Of a stretch of 64,000 nucleotides of DNA, positions 44,148 to 51,984 are shown piece after piece. Made by a program: the position numbers and the translations under genes. The stretch comes from Hormoscilla sp. GUM202 (GTDB lineage Bacteria > Cyanobacteriota > Cyanobacteriia > Cyanobacteriales > Desertifilaceae). The stretch is from contig RFFC02000016.1 of assembly GCA_005518205.2 (NCBI GenBank), forward strand, positions 1 through 64,000. The letters run 5' to 3'. Positions within the stretch are counted from its first letter, which is position 1. The number at the start of each line of letters is the position of its first letter. The notes under the pieces were generated by a model. It did not search any database, was not told where the DNA came from, and saw only the letters and a program-made list of their open reading frames with translations.

Positions 44148-44903
44148 TCAGCTTTCCGGTATGTTGGCTCGCTTCGTGCCAATGATAGCTACATATTCTA
44201 GGGAGCGTCCGTCTATGTAAAATCGATGCTGATAGTCATGGGAATGAACAATCTCAAAAATGTCCGTTTCCGCTACCCAAGGATGCCATGTCGCAAAGGA
44301 ATCCGAACCTTTGTCCTCCCACCGTTCTTTCTGTACATTGAAGGCAATCCAGCCATTCGGTGCGATCGCATTAAATGCTGTCGCCCAGCCTCGGGTAGGT
44401 ATGTGATTAAACCCGAGAGCGGATCCACAAACGATACAATTTAACCCTCGGCTGCTGAGGGCCTCCCCTGCCGTTTCGCTTAAATTAGTCAGGTCTTCAA
44501 CATAGTAATTCTCGTAAACTCCTGGACATTCCCGTTTTACCGCTTCCGCCGCTTCCGGAATAATATCAATTCCCGTGATATATTTTACCCCCATATCCGC
44601 TAGAGCTTTACCTACCATACCACTTCCTGCCCCAACTTCTAGCACTACCAGGTCTTCCATCGCGCCGCCAGCTTGGGTTACTCTATCTCTCAGTACAGAA
44701 GACAGCACGGTATGGGATTTCTCCTGCAACTTTTCCATTATATGTTCGTACAGATGTGGAATCCCATACATTTGGGCATAGTCGTGTAATCTCACCTTGC
44801 GTTCCGTTCCCTTTTCCCTTAACCAAACGAATTCTTCCTGGATGACCAAGTTGCGAACCTCTTCTGGTTCTGGGATTCTGATTTCCACATCAAGCTCTGT
44901 CAT
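44148..44903 (-). CDS. Class I SAM-dependent methyltransferase
   Basis: A 251-residue protein. Motif I LVVLEVGAGSGMVGKAL (about 85-101) binds SAM; YITGIDIIPEAAEAVKREC gives the acidic motif II; LNCIVCGSALGFNH and PNGWIAFNVQKERW fit later motifs. The N-terminal 80 residues are an extra helical region. The substrate is unknown. It is first in a minus-strand run with a PLP enzyme and a truncated methyltransferase-like gene. Confidence 0.8.
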   Translation of the reverse strand: MTELDVEIRIPEPEEVRNLVIQEEFVWLREKGTERKVRLHDYAQMYGIPHLYEHIMEKLQEKSHTVLSSVLRDRVTQAGGAMEDLVVLEVGAGSGMVGKALADMGVKYITGIDIIPEAAEAVKRECPGVYENYYVEDLTNLSETAGEALSSRGLNCIVCGSALGFNHIPTRGWATAFNAIAPNGWIAFNVQKERWEDKGSDSFATWHPWVAETDIFEIVHSHDYQHRFYIDGRSLEYVAIIGTKRANIPES

Positions 44904-45437
44904 TTTTTTCCCTTTTCTCTGGTTTACTTATAAATTATCGCTATAGCGAACCTAAATCATTTTCGTAATTTTTTGTGAGGGGACGATCGCCGCCTTTACC
45001 CCAGTCTTGTAATGATTTTCTTTACACTCCCCAGTTGCACAACTCCTGACTGCTTGCTAGTATGTAACCCCGGCTAACTTATCATAAAATCCCTCAAACC
45101 GGGCACTAGCTGGCGGGGACAGCTGGGAAGGACAACAACGGTCTCTATTACAGTACCTTCACCACTTGGCTAGCGTCCAGTTAACCCGTCGTTATTCTCT
45201 CATCATTTCTGGAAGACGCACTTGTTTCTTAATAAAATTTAACATAATCTTGACACCGGTAGTCGGCATGCCATTCCCACCAAGGGACTGCGCCGCCGCT
45301 TTCTGGCTGCCAGTAGAGGGAAGAACAAACGTTAAACACTGCTTCTTCACATCGCTAGCCACCGGTTCTTGACACGGCTAGCCACCGGCAGTCACCCCCA
45401 GCCAGCAATCGATCGGGCGATCGGATGGTGCCGATCT
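44904..45437. other. Gene-free stretch
   Basis: I see only short direct repeats such as GCTAGCCACCGG twice (near 45354 and 45377). Short frames on both strands show no recognisable domain; a decayed gene cannot be excluded. Confidence 0.4.
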
Positions 45438-46706
45438 CTAGCAAAAATCTACCACATCTCCCGGTCCCACTAAGGATATATAAGGGGCTGTAAAATAGCG
45501 ATTCGCCACTGCTTGGGCCGCTTCAGAAGTTACACTAGCAATATCTTCCTGAAACTGAACGTCAAATTCCACTCCTAACCCCATAGTTTCGTACCAACCG
45601 AGAACTTGGGAGATCTGGGAATTTGTCTGTTTCCCTAAAGCGTACTGTCCCAGCAGCTTGTTCTTGCAAGCTTGCAATTCCTCCGGAGTTAGTTGGACAT
45701 TCCGCAGACGTTCCACTTCCGATTGTAAACCTTCTTTCGCGATCGCGGTATTTCTCGGTGCCGTGCCCATATAAACCACAAAATTAGCAGTTTCCTGGCG
45801 GGTGGGGTACATGGCCGAAACATCGTAAGCTAATCCTCGCTTTTCCCGCAATTCTACAAATAAGCGGCTGGAAAGTCCATTTCCCAAGTAGGTATTCAGC
45901 AATTTCAGGTGGGCGTAGTCCTGACTGTGAACTGAAGCTGCTAAATAGCCTATCATAATCACAGATTGTTGAGTTTCTTGGGCCGTAACGATCTGGTGAG
46001 GTTCTCCTGTAATGGTAATCTGGCTGGCTTCCGGTATCGGCATGTCCGGTGCCTGCCAATCTCCAAAGACATCCTTTACTAGGGCGATCGCATCACTAGG
46101 ATCAATTCGCCCTGAGATACTAATTACCATATTATCTGGGCGGAAGTATGTTGAGTGAAACTCTTGCATATCCTGGCGCTTTATACTTGATACGCTTTCT
46201 TCCGTTCCCAGTGGCGACCTGCCATAGGGATGCTGCTGGTACATCGCTTCCCGCAGGGCCTTAAAGGCCACCGCAAAAGGTTGTTCTTGCTGAGAACGAA
46301 TCCCTTGCATGGTGATGCGTTTCTCCAGTTCCACTTCCCCTTCCGGAAAACTCGGCGATCGCAATATTTCTCCTACCAACGCCAAAATTTCCGCAAAATC
46401 TGCCGATACCGTCTTCAGACTCACCAAAAAATAATCTGCTGCGGCATCTGCCCCCACACTCGCACCCACCGATTCTACCTTTTCGGCAATTTCCAGAGAA
46501 GATAGCTTATCTGTACCTTTAGTCATGACTGACGCGACCAAATGTGCTAGTCCTGCTTTTTGTTCCCGGCGACTGCCCGATCGCATAAAAATCCGACTAG
46601 CAATGATATCAGCGGCTGGGTTTTCCACTACTAATATTACTATGCCATTCTCCAGAACTGTACGATGAGTTTGGTAGCTTTGACGCGGCTTCACATTTAA
46701 TTTCAC
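45438..46706 (-). CDS. M16 peptidase-like protein, probably non-catalytic subunit
   Basis: A 422-residue M16 fold protein. The position of the zinc motif reads AGLAHLVASVMTKGT (about 51-65), so the H-x-x-E-H of active members is lost (H-L-V-A-S). Other M16 features are kept, for example MRSGSRREQKAGLAH, PYGRSPLGTEESVSS and VVYMGTAPRN. In bacteria and mitochondria such R-Y-type subunits pair with an active M16 protein; the active gene lies upstream on the same strand. Confidence 0.85.
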   Translation of the reverse strand: MKLNVKPRQSYQTHRTVLENGIVILVVENPAADIIASRIFMRSGSRREQKAGLAHLVASVMTKGTDKLSSLEIAEKVESVGASVGADAAADYFLVSLKTVSADFAEILALVGEILRSPSFPEGEVELEKRITMQGIRSQQEQPFAVAFKALREAMYQQHPYGRSPLGTEESVSSIKRQDMQEFHSTYFRPDNMVISISGRIDPSDAIALVKDVFGDWQAPDMPIPEASQITITGEPHQIVTAQETQQSVIMIGYLAASVHSQDYAHLKLLNTYLGNGLSSRLFVELREKRGLAYDVSAMYPTRQETANFVVYMGTAPRNTAIAKEGLQSEVERLRNVQLTPEELQACKNKLLGQYALGKQTNSQISQVLGWYETMGLGVEFDVQFQEDIASVTSEAAQAVANRYFTAPYISLVGPGDVVDFC

Positions 46707-46867
46707 ACTAATTTCCTTAATACTTTATAGCAACTCTATTAGTTTCCCAAGAAAACCCAACAGTCGAGCATGTTCATATCATGTCCCGTTAAATGCCCAT
46801 AATAAAAATTATATCCCCCGTAGGTTGGGTAGAGGCACGAAACCAAACCGAGTGCCGCGCCTACGCA

Positions 46868-47371
46868 GAGTTCTTTTTTCTTATGGTTAATCATCGGGAC
46901 TTGATATCAGATACTTATCTGGAGTATTTTTTACTTAACCGTCTAATTACCTGTCCTACCGGCGATAATCACGTCCTACGCTTGACGATTTTACCATACC
47001 CAACCGAGTGCCGCGCCAAGTTGGGTTTCGCTGGCGCTCTACCCAACCTACCCAGAGTTCTTTTTTCTTATGGTTAATCATCGGGACTTGATATCAGATA
47101 CTTATAGCGGTTTTCATCCTTTGTGAGGTACAGAAAAATCCCCCCAACCCCATCCCCCCTAACCCCCCTTTGGAAGGGGGGCCAATTCAAAGTCCCCCTT
47201 TCAAAGGGGGATTTAGGGGGATTTAGGGGGATATAAGCGCTGTACCTCACCATATTGAAAAATGCTATATCTGGAGTATTTTTTACTTAACTGTCTAATT
47301 ACCTGTCCTACCGGCGACAATCACGTCCTACGCTTGACGATTTTACCACACCCAACCGAGTGCCGCGCCTT
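46868..47371. repeat. 150-bp direct duplication, second copy interrupted by a MITE
   Basis: Copy A at about 46868-47018 and copy B at 47055-47371 share GAGTTCTTTTTTCTTATGG, then CGGGACTTGATATCAGATAC, CTGGAGTATTTTTTACTTAA and AACCGAGTGCCGCGCC. Copy B carries a 163-bp insert; copy A preserves the empty site ACTTATCTGG. Confidence 0.85.
47105..47267. mobile_element. 163-bp MITE with TA target duplication
   Basis: Ends TAGCGGTTTTCA and TGAAAAATGCTA are imperfect inverted repeats that continue to GTGAGGTACAG and CTGTACCTCAC. TA lies at 47103-47104 and 47268-47269. The interior is filled with CCCCCC/GGGGG-rich tracts. No transposase with matching ends is in the window. Confidence 0.85.
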
Positions 47372-47430
47372 GCAGCTGAATTACCTGTCGCGCCCGGACA
47401 GGCGAGACGCCCGTCCTACGCTTGACGATT

Positions 47431-48705
47431 TTACCACAGCGGTCTGAGGGTAGTGACCGCATATTTGTCAACCGAGAGATATGAGTTCGCCAAACGCTGT
47501 AAATCTTCTGCTTGCAATGCTTGGATACTTGCGGGATAAGTGACTGATTGTTCGGCGGAGGCAATAGTGTTGTAGTATCCATAAAGACCAGCCAATTGTC
47601 CGGGGGTTTCCGTAGAAAAGGCATAGTCATTGCACAGTTGCCTCTTGCAGCGGGATATTTCCCACTCTGACACTGGTGTATTTTGTAACTCTCCAATCGC
47701 TTCGCAAATCAGTTTTTCTACATGTTCAAGATATTGCGGTTCTAACCAGGCGGTAATCGTAAAGAGACTGGAGTCCCGTTGCAGGGAAAAGTCACTTAAT
47801 ATCTCTTGCACCAATTCGGACTCTTCCCGCAATTGGCGCACTAACCGGGAAGACCGACCCGCCGCTAACAGCACCGACAGCAAGTCTAAACCGTGGGCAT
47901 CCCGCAATTGTTCCACACCCGGTCCCGCCCAGGCCATCATCAGACGGGCCTGTTCCAACCGGGGCAAACTCAGGGACCGACGATCTATTTCTCTCATTGC
48001 AGGTGTTGATGATGCTAATCTGTAGAGGCGGTCTGCAATTGTGTTCTGCGATCGGGGACGAAAATCCTGGAAATTTTGGCTGACCAATTCTTTAGCCTTA
48101 TCCTGAGATATGCCTCCGACCACCACCACAGTCATATTTTCCGGTTGATAATAACGCTGGTGGAAAAGGTGCATCTGTGCGGGAGTCTGTTGCATCAACT
48201 GCACCTGGGTACCCAGTACTGGCCTGCCGTAGGGATGCTGTGGATAGACCGTCTCCATCAAAGCTTGGAAACCCAACCAGTCGGGGTCGTCTTTCGATTG
48301 GCGAATTTCTTCCATCACCACTTCTCGTTCCCGGACAAACTCGTCGGAGGGGATCGCAGGATGCAGCAGCAACTCCGCCAGATAAGGGAGAGTTTCTTCT
48401 AAGTGCTCTACCGCCGTGATAATAAAATAATGGGCAAAGTCATGGCTAGTTACAGCATTACTGACTCCTCCCTGACCTTCGATCGCCCGATCGAACATAC
48501 CCGGGCCCACGCGGTCGCTGCCTTTAAATATCATATGTTCTAGGAAGTGAGCCATCCCCGGGGCCTCAAGGGGGTCTTCTGCCGCACCCGCCCGTACCCA
48601 TACATCTACCACAGCAACTGGACTTGCTGGAATTTCTTGATGAATAACAGTTAAGCCATTGTCCAGCTGGCAAACATCCGCTGGCAATTTGGAAATATCA
48701 AGCAA
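47431..48705 (-). CDS. M16 family zinc peptidase (catalytic subunit)
   Basis: A 424-residue protein. The inverted zinc motif is intact: GMAHFLEHMIFKGSD, with His53, Glu56 and His57; the distal Glu lies in REREVVMEEIRQSKDDP. The family (PqqL/YmxG/processing peptidase-like) degrades or processes peptides. It precedes an inactive paralogue on the same strand, and together they would form the usual two-subunit clamshell. The 700-bp gap between them is repeat- and MITE-filled, so co-transcription may be lost. Confidence 0.9.
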   Translation of the reverse strand: MLDISKLPADVCQLDNGLTVIHQEIPASPVAVVDVWVRAGAAEDPLEAPGMAHFLEHMIFKGSDRVGPGMFDRAIEGQGGVSNAVTSHDFAHYFIITAVEHLEETLPYLAELLLHPAIPSDEFVREREVVMEEIRQSKDDPDWLGFQALMETVYPQHPYGRPVLGTQVQLMQQTPAQMHLFHQRYYQPENMTVVVVGGISQDKAKELVSQNFQDFRPRSQNTIADRLYRLASSTPAMREIDRRSLSLPRLEQARLMMAWAGPGVEQLRDAHGLDLLSVLLAAGRSSRLVRQLREESELVQEILSDFSLQRDSSLFTITAWLEPQYLEHVEKLICEAIGELQNTPVSEWEISRCKRQLCNDYAFSTETPGQLAGLYGYYNTIASAEQSVTYPASIQALQAEDLQRLANSYLSVDKYAVTTLRPLW

Positions 48706-48799
48706 TTTTTGACATAGCTAGTGATGATGTCGCTCATTCTAGCCTCACCTCTCCAGCCAATTTGCAACATTTAATACAGTTTTTTCCTATTTATTTTAA

Positions 48800-49102
48800 T
48801 TAATTTGCTCCTAGGACTTGCTTTTCGGGCGCTTCCTTGACCAGTCCTGCTAAGGATAAGTACATGGACAAAATTAATTTCACACACTCTCTCGCGCTAG
48901 TCTCCATATCCGGAGCATGTCGCCCATGGCTATGTGCAATTATTTTTGTCTAACTACTTATCAATCTTGAAAGGTCTTTAAATTCTGGTTCGATCGGTAT
49001 TGCCGACTTCAGCAAGTGGCATAATTCCTCACTCGCATGATACTTGAGATAGTTATCCAGTAGGTCAGCTAACTCCTCGGGCAGCTCAATAGTTCGTTTC
49101 AT
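48800..49102 (-). pseudogene. RHH-like antitoxin gene interrupted by a MITE
   Basis: From the ATG at 49102 the frame reads MKRTIELPEELADLLDNYLK and continues to KDLSRLI, then SS and a TAG contributed by the MITE, giving 50 residues. On the far side the same frame resumes: removing the 100-bp element and one TA joins LSRLI to SLAGLVKEAPEKQVLGAN and a TAA at 48802-48800, a natural 66-residue end typical of this antitoxin-like family (…LAGIVxEAP…). No toxin gene is next to it. The truncated N-terminal part might still bind DNA. Confidence 0.8.
48859..48958. mobile_element. 100-bp MITE (IS630-related), copy 2
   Basis: Reverse complement of 5832-5931 with one base difference (CCATGTACT against CCACGTACT). 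TA flanks at 48857-48858 and 48959-48960. It interrupts the antitoxin-like gene. Confidence 0.92.
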
Positions 49103-49242
49103 AACACAAGTGCTCTCATGCTACACGTTTATTATACACCAATGCGTTCGCGTGGCAATCCTTAACTCCTGGAAACTGCCTCCTATGGCCCGGCCACGCA
49201 CGGGCATGGCCAAATTTGATTTACCCCTTACCCATGCTGTTT

Positions 49243-50193
49243 TTATCCCAGGGCTTCTGCACCACCCACAACTTCCAGAATTTCTTGGGTAATTGCGGCT
49301 TGTCGGGCTTTGTTGTAAGACAAAGTCAGGGTTTTAATCAACTCACTGGCGTTATCGCTGGCATTGTTCATCGCCGTCATCCGCGCCGCTAACTCACTTG
49401 CCGCTGATTCTTGGAGCGATCGCAACAACTGGTTATTCAGGTACAGTGGTAAAAGAGCTTGCAGAATTTGTACCGGGTCCTGCTCGAATATCATCTCACG
49501 CGGCATACTTTCGGGAGTGGCACGGGTGACCTTTTCCCGCGTCACCTTAAAATCACCCCCACTGGTCGTGAGTCGGAATATTTCATCATCTTTAGCTTCC
49601 AAACCTTGCGGGTCCAAGGGCATCAGGGTTTGCACCACCGGTCGCGAGCTAATCAAAGATACAAATTTGCTATAGATCAACTCCACCTTGTCCACTGTTT
49701 CTGACAGGAACAAGGATAGCAGTTCGTCAGCAATCATCGATGCTTCCGCTGCTGTCGGTATCTGTTCTAGGCCACTGTACGTTGCATCGATCGGTTGATT
49801 CCGGCGTTGGAAATATTGGATCGCTTTGCGACCTACCAGGACATATTTATAATCGCGACCTTCCGCCTTGATTTCCTTGGCCCGATTTTCTGCCCTCTTG
49901 ATCGCGTTATTATTGTATGCTCCGCACAGGCCCCGATCGCCCGACACCACCAGCAGTCCCACCGTTTTCACTTCTCGCTTTTTCAGTAGGGGTAGGTCCA
50001 CATCTTCAAACTTCAGGCGACTCTGAAGCCGATACAGCACCTGAGCCAACCGGTCTGCAAATGGGCGAGTGGCTATTACCTGTTCCTGGGCCCGACGCAC
50101 TTTTGCTGCTGCGACCAAACGCATCGCTTCCGTGATTTTTTTCGTGTTCTTTACCGAACCTATTCTGTCTCTAATTGATTTAAGATTTGCCAT
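49243..50193 (-). CDS. atpG: ATP synthase gamma subunit
   Basis: The ATG at 50193 ([20 protein letters not shown]) is the family start; the longer frame from 50250 is not. The 316-residue product has the N- and C-terminal coiled-coil helices ([31 protein letters not shown]) and [12 protein letters not shown]. It also has the extra region of photosynthetic gamma subunits (around [20 protein letters not shown], about 195-235), without the chloroplast redox cysteines. Named atpC in some cyanobacterial annotations. It is normally directly after atpA, but here about 1.8 kb of repeats and a divergent gene lie upstream. Confidence 0.95.
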   Translation of the reverse strand: MANLKSIRDRIGSVKNTKKITEAMRLVAAAKVRRAQEQVIATRPFADRLAQVLYRLQSRLKFEDVDLPLLKKREVKTVGLLVVSGDRGLCGAYNNNAIKRAENRAKEIKAEGRDYKYVLVGRKAIQYFQRRNQPIDATYSGLEQIPTAAEASMIADELLSLFLSETVDKVELIYSKFVSLISSRPVVQTLMPLDPQGLEAKDDEIFRLTTSGGDFKVTREKVTRATPESMPREMIFEQDPVQILQALLPLYLNNQLLRSLQESAASELAARMTAMNNASDNASELIKTLTLSYNKARQAAITQEILEVVGGAEALG

Positions 50194-50430
50194 ATTTCCT
50201 AATCTTCCTTTGCTTACGCTAATTACACAACTAGCCTTATGTGAGCACATCCCACTTTTTACTGCTATCTGACTTTTTTACATATAGCAACCAATTTGCC
50301 TTTCCATTTATACAATGCCGGGGCACTGCTTCTGTTATTTTTCTGGCCAACGGACAGGCTAGAGGATACATCCCAGTTCCCCTTCTTAAGAGTCATTTCC
50401 AGAGACTTTCATTTCCAGAGCTTTCGTTTC

Positions 50431-50483
50431 CAGAGCGCCCACCCATGTCGTTGCCGGGCAGGCTCACGACAAGGTGGGCGCTC
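50431..50483. repeat. 11-bp inverted repeat upstream of atpG
   Basis: GAGCGCCCACC (50431-50441) and GGTGGGCGCTC (50473-50483). Short TTTCCAGAG direct repeats precede it (about 50397-50431). Confidence 0.65.
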
Positions 50484-50701
50484 ACAGAAACACCCACCCG
50501 ATCGCATCTCGGTCCCGACACGACAAGGTGAGCGCCCTCCAACAAAAATTAATATTAACATTCCCCCCGAGGCAAGCACCACTCCGCACTGGGTGTGGTC
50601 ATAAGTAGTTGATAGCCAGTACATCTGGTGATACCTGTATATAGCCCCTGCCAGCTCCCCGGGTAACGAACCCTACGCTGCGAGGAGGGGGCGTTACCCG
50701 G

Positions 50702-51060
50702 GGAGCTGGGGCTTTGTTCATGTAGCCGGGCCCTTTAGGGTGAGGGCTCCTACCAACGGGTTTTGACCACACCCCGATCTCGAGGGGGCCCGGAGCTGGG
50801 GCTTTGTTCATGTAGCCGGGCCCTTTAGGGTGAGGGCTCCTACCAACGGGTTTTGACCACACCCCGATCTCGAGGGGGCCCGGAGCTGGGGCTTTGTTCA
50901 TGTAGCCGGGCCCTTTAGGGTGAGGGCTCCTACCAACGGGTTTTGACCACACCCCGATCTCGAGGGGGCCCGGAGCTGGGGCTTTGTTCATGTAGCCGGG
51001 CCCTTTAGGGTGAGGGCTCCTACCAACGGGTTTTGACCACACGTTGATAGCCAGTACATC
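50702..51060. repeat. 90-bp tandem repeat, four copies
   Basis: Units start with GAGCTGGGGCTTTGTTCATG, with GCTTTG at 50711, 50801, 50891 and 50981, an exact 90-bp period, and include CCCTTTAGGGTGAGGGCTCC and CGATCTCGAGGGGGCC. Because 90 is divisible by three, an open frame of 30-residue repeats exists on the minus strand, but this looks like a by-product. A shared module GTTGATAGCCAGTACATCTG flanks it at 50608, 51043 and 51607. Confidence 0.92.
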
Positions 51061-51069
51061 TGGTGATAC

Positions 51070-51175
51070 CTGTATATAGCCCGCGCAGGCGGGCTTTGTT
51101 CATGTAGCCGGGCCCTTTAGGGTTCGGGCCCTTTAGGGTGAGGGCTCCTACCAACGGGTTTTGACCACACCCTAC
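51070..51175. repeat. Partial diverged copy of the 90-bp repeat
   Basis: AGCCCGCGCAGGCGGGCT hairpin, then GTTCATGTAGCCGGGCCC and CAACGGGTTTTGACCACACC. It resembles the reverse complement of 10192-10252, linking this array to a dispersed family; a further unit lies at about 51648-51729. Confidence 0.8.
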
Positions 51176-51206
51176 TTTACTCTATCTTATCTTATAACAA
51201 ATTTTC

Positions 51207-51318
51207 ACGTCCCCGACAGCTATTTTTGGTAAATTTCGTAAATTTCTCCGCATTTTGGGGTAAATCACAAGGCCATTTTGGCCATTTTGGGCTAATTTTG
51301 GTTTTGAGGTTCTCTAGG
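51207..51318. repeat. 110-bp dispersed repeat, copy 1
   Basis: Contains CAGCTATTTTTGGTAAATTT, then CATTTTGGGGTAAATCACAA and TTTTGAGGTTCTCTAG. A diverged inverted copy is at 59128-59240. Confidence 0.75.
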
Positions 51319-51467
51319 TGCCGGTTATGCTAAGGTAATGTGACCGGCGCTAGGTGATGCCAAACCTGCGCCCACTCGACATGCATTTTAGCACATCACC
51401 TGTTTCTTGCCACTGCCAAGCCCTCGAAACTTGCTTGACGAAAAGACGAAAACATTCGCTTGCCCCG

Positions 51468-51570
51468 GGCGGGGAGACCATCCGACTCTGGCGGGGAGAC
51501 CATCCGACTCTGGCGGGGGGACCATCCGACCCGGGCGGGGAGGCGATCTGACCTGGGCGGGGAGGCGACT
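51468..51570. repeat. 22-bp tandem repeat x5
   Basis: GGCGGGG occurs at 51468, 51490, 51512, 51534 and 51556, with units such as GGCGGGGAGACCATCCGACT. GC-rich, in the gene-free stretch 50194-51984. Confidence 0.88.
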
Positions 51571-51984
51571 GCGAGTCACGATCTCCCGGGTGTGGTCATA
51601 AGTAGTTGATAGCCAGTACATCTGGTGATACCTGTATATAGCCCCTGGCTTTGTTCATGTAGCCGGGCCCTTTAGGGTTCGGGCTCCTACCAACGGGTTT
51701 TGACCACACCCCGATCTCGAGGGGGCCTGTATATGCCGGTGTCAGCGGTGCCACGAGAGCATCTCAGGAATGCATGAAGAAACCCGGTTTTGTGGAAAAA
51801 CTGGGTTTCTGGGCTAGTATAGCTGGCAACAGCACGTTCAGATCCCCGCAGCCAAGAAGCAAAACTGGGATGGATCCTTGTCAGGTGCGATCGCATTACC
51901 GAAGCGATCGCAACCCAAAGTGAACCTGCGGACATCTCGTCCAGGGTTCAACAGTTCGACAAAAGACAATTACCACAGGAGTTA

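Noticed and set aside
45166..45372. 68-residue plus-strand frame
   Set aside because: No domain, no ribosome site, surrounded by small repeats.
50599..51042. 147-residue frame of 30-residue repeats on the minus strand
   Set aside because: It is open only because the 90-bp satellite is a multiple of three; no ribosome site, and composition is that of the repeat.
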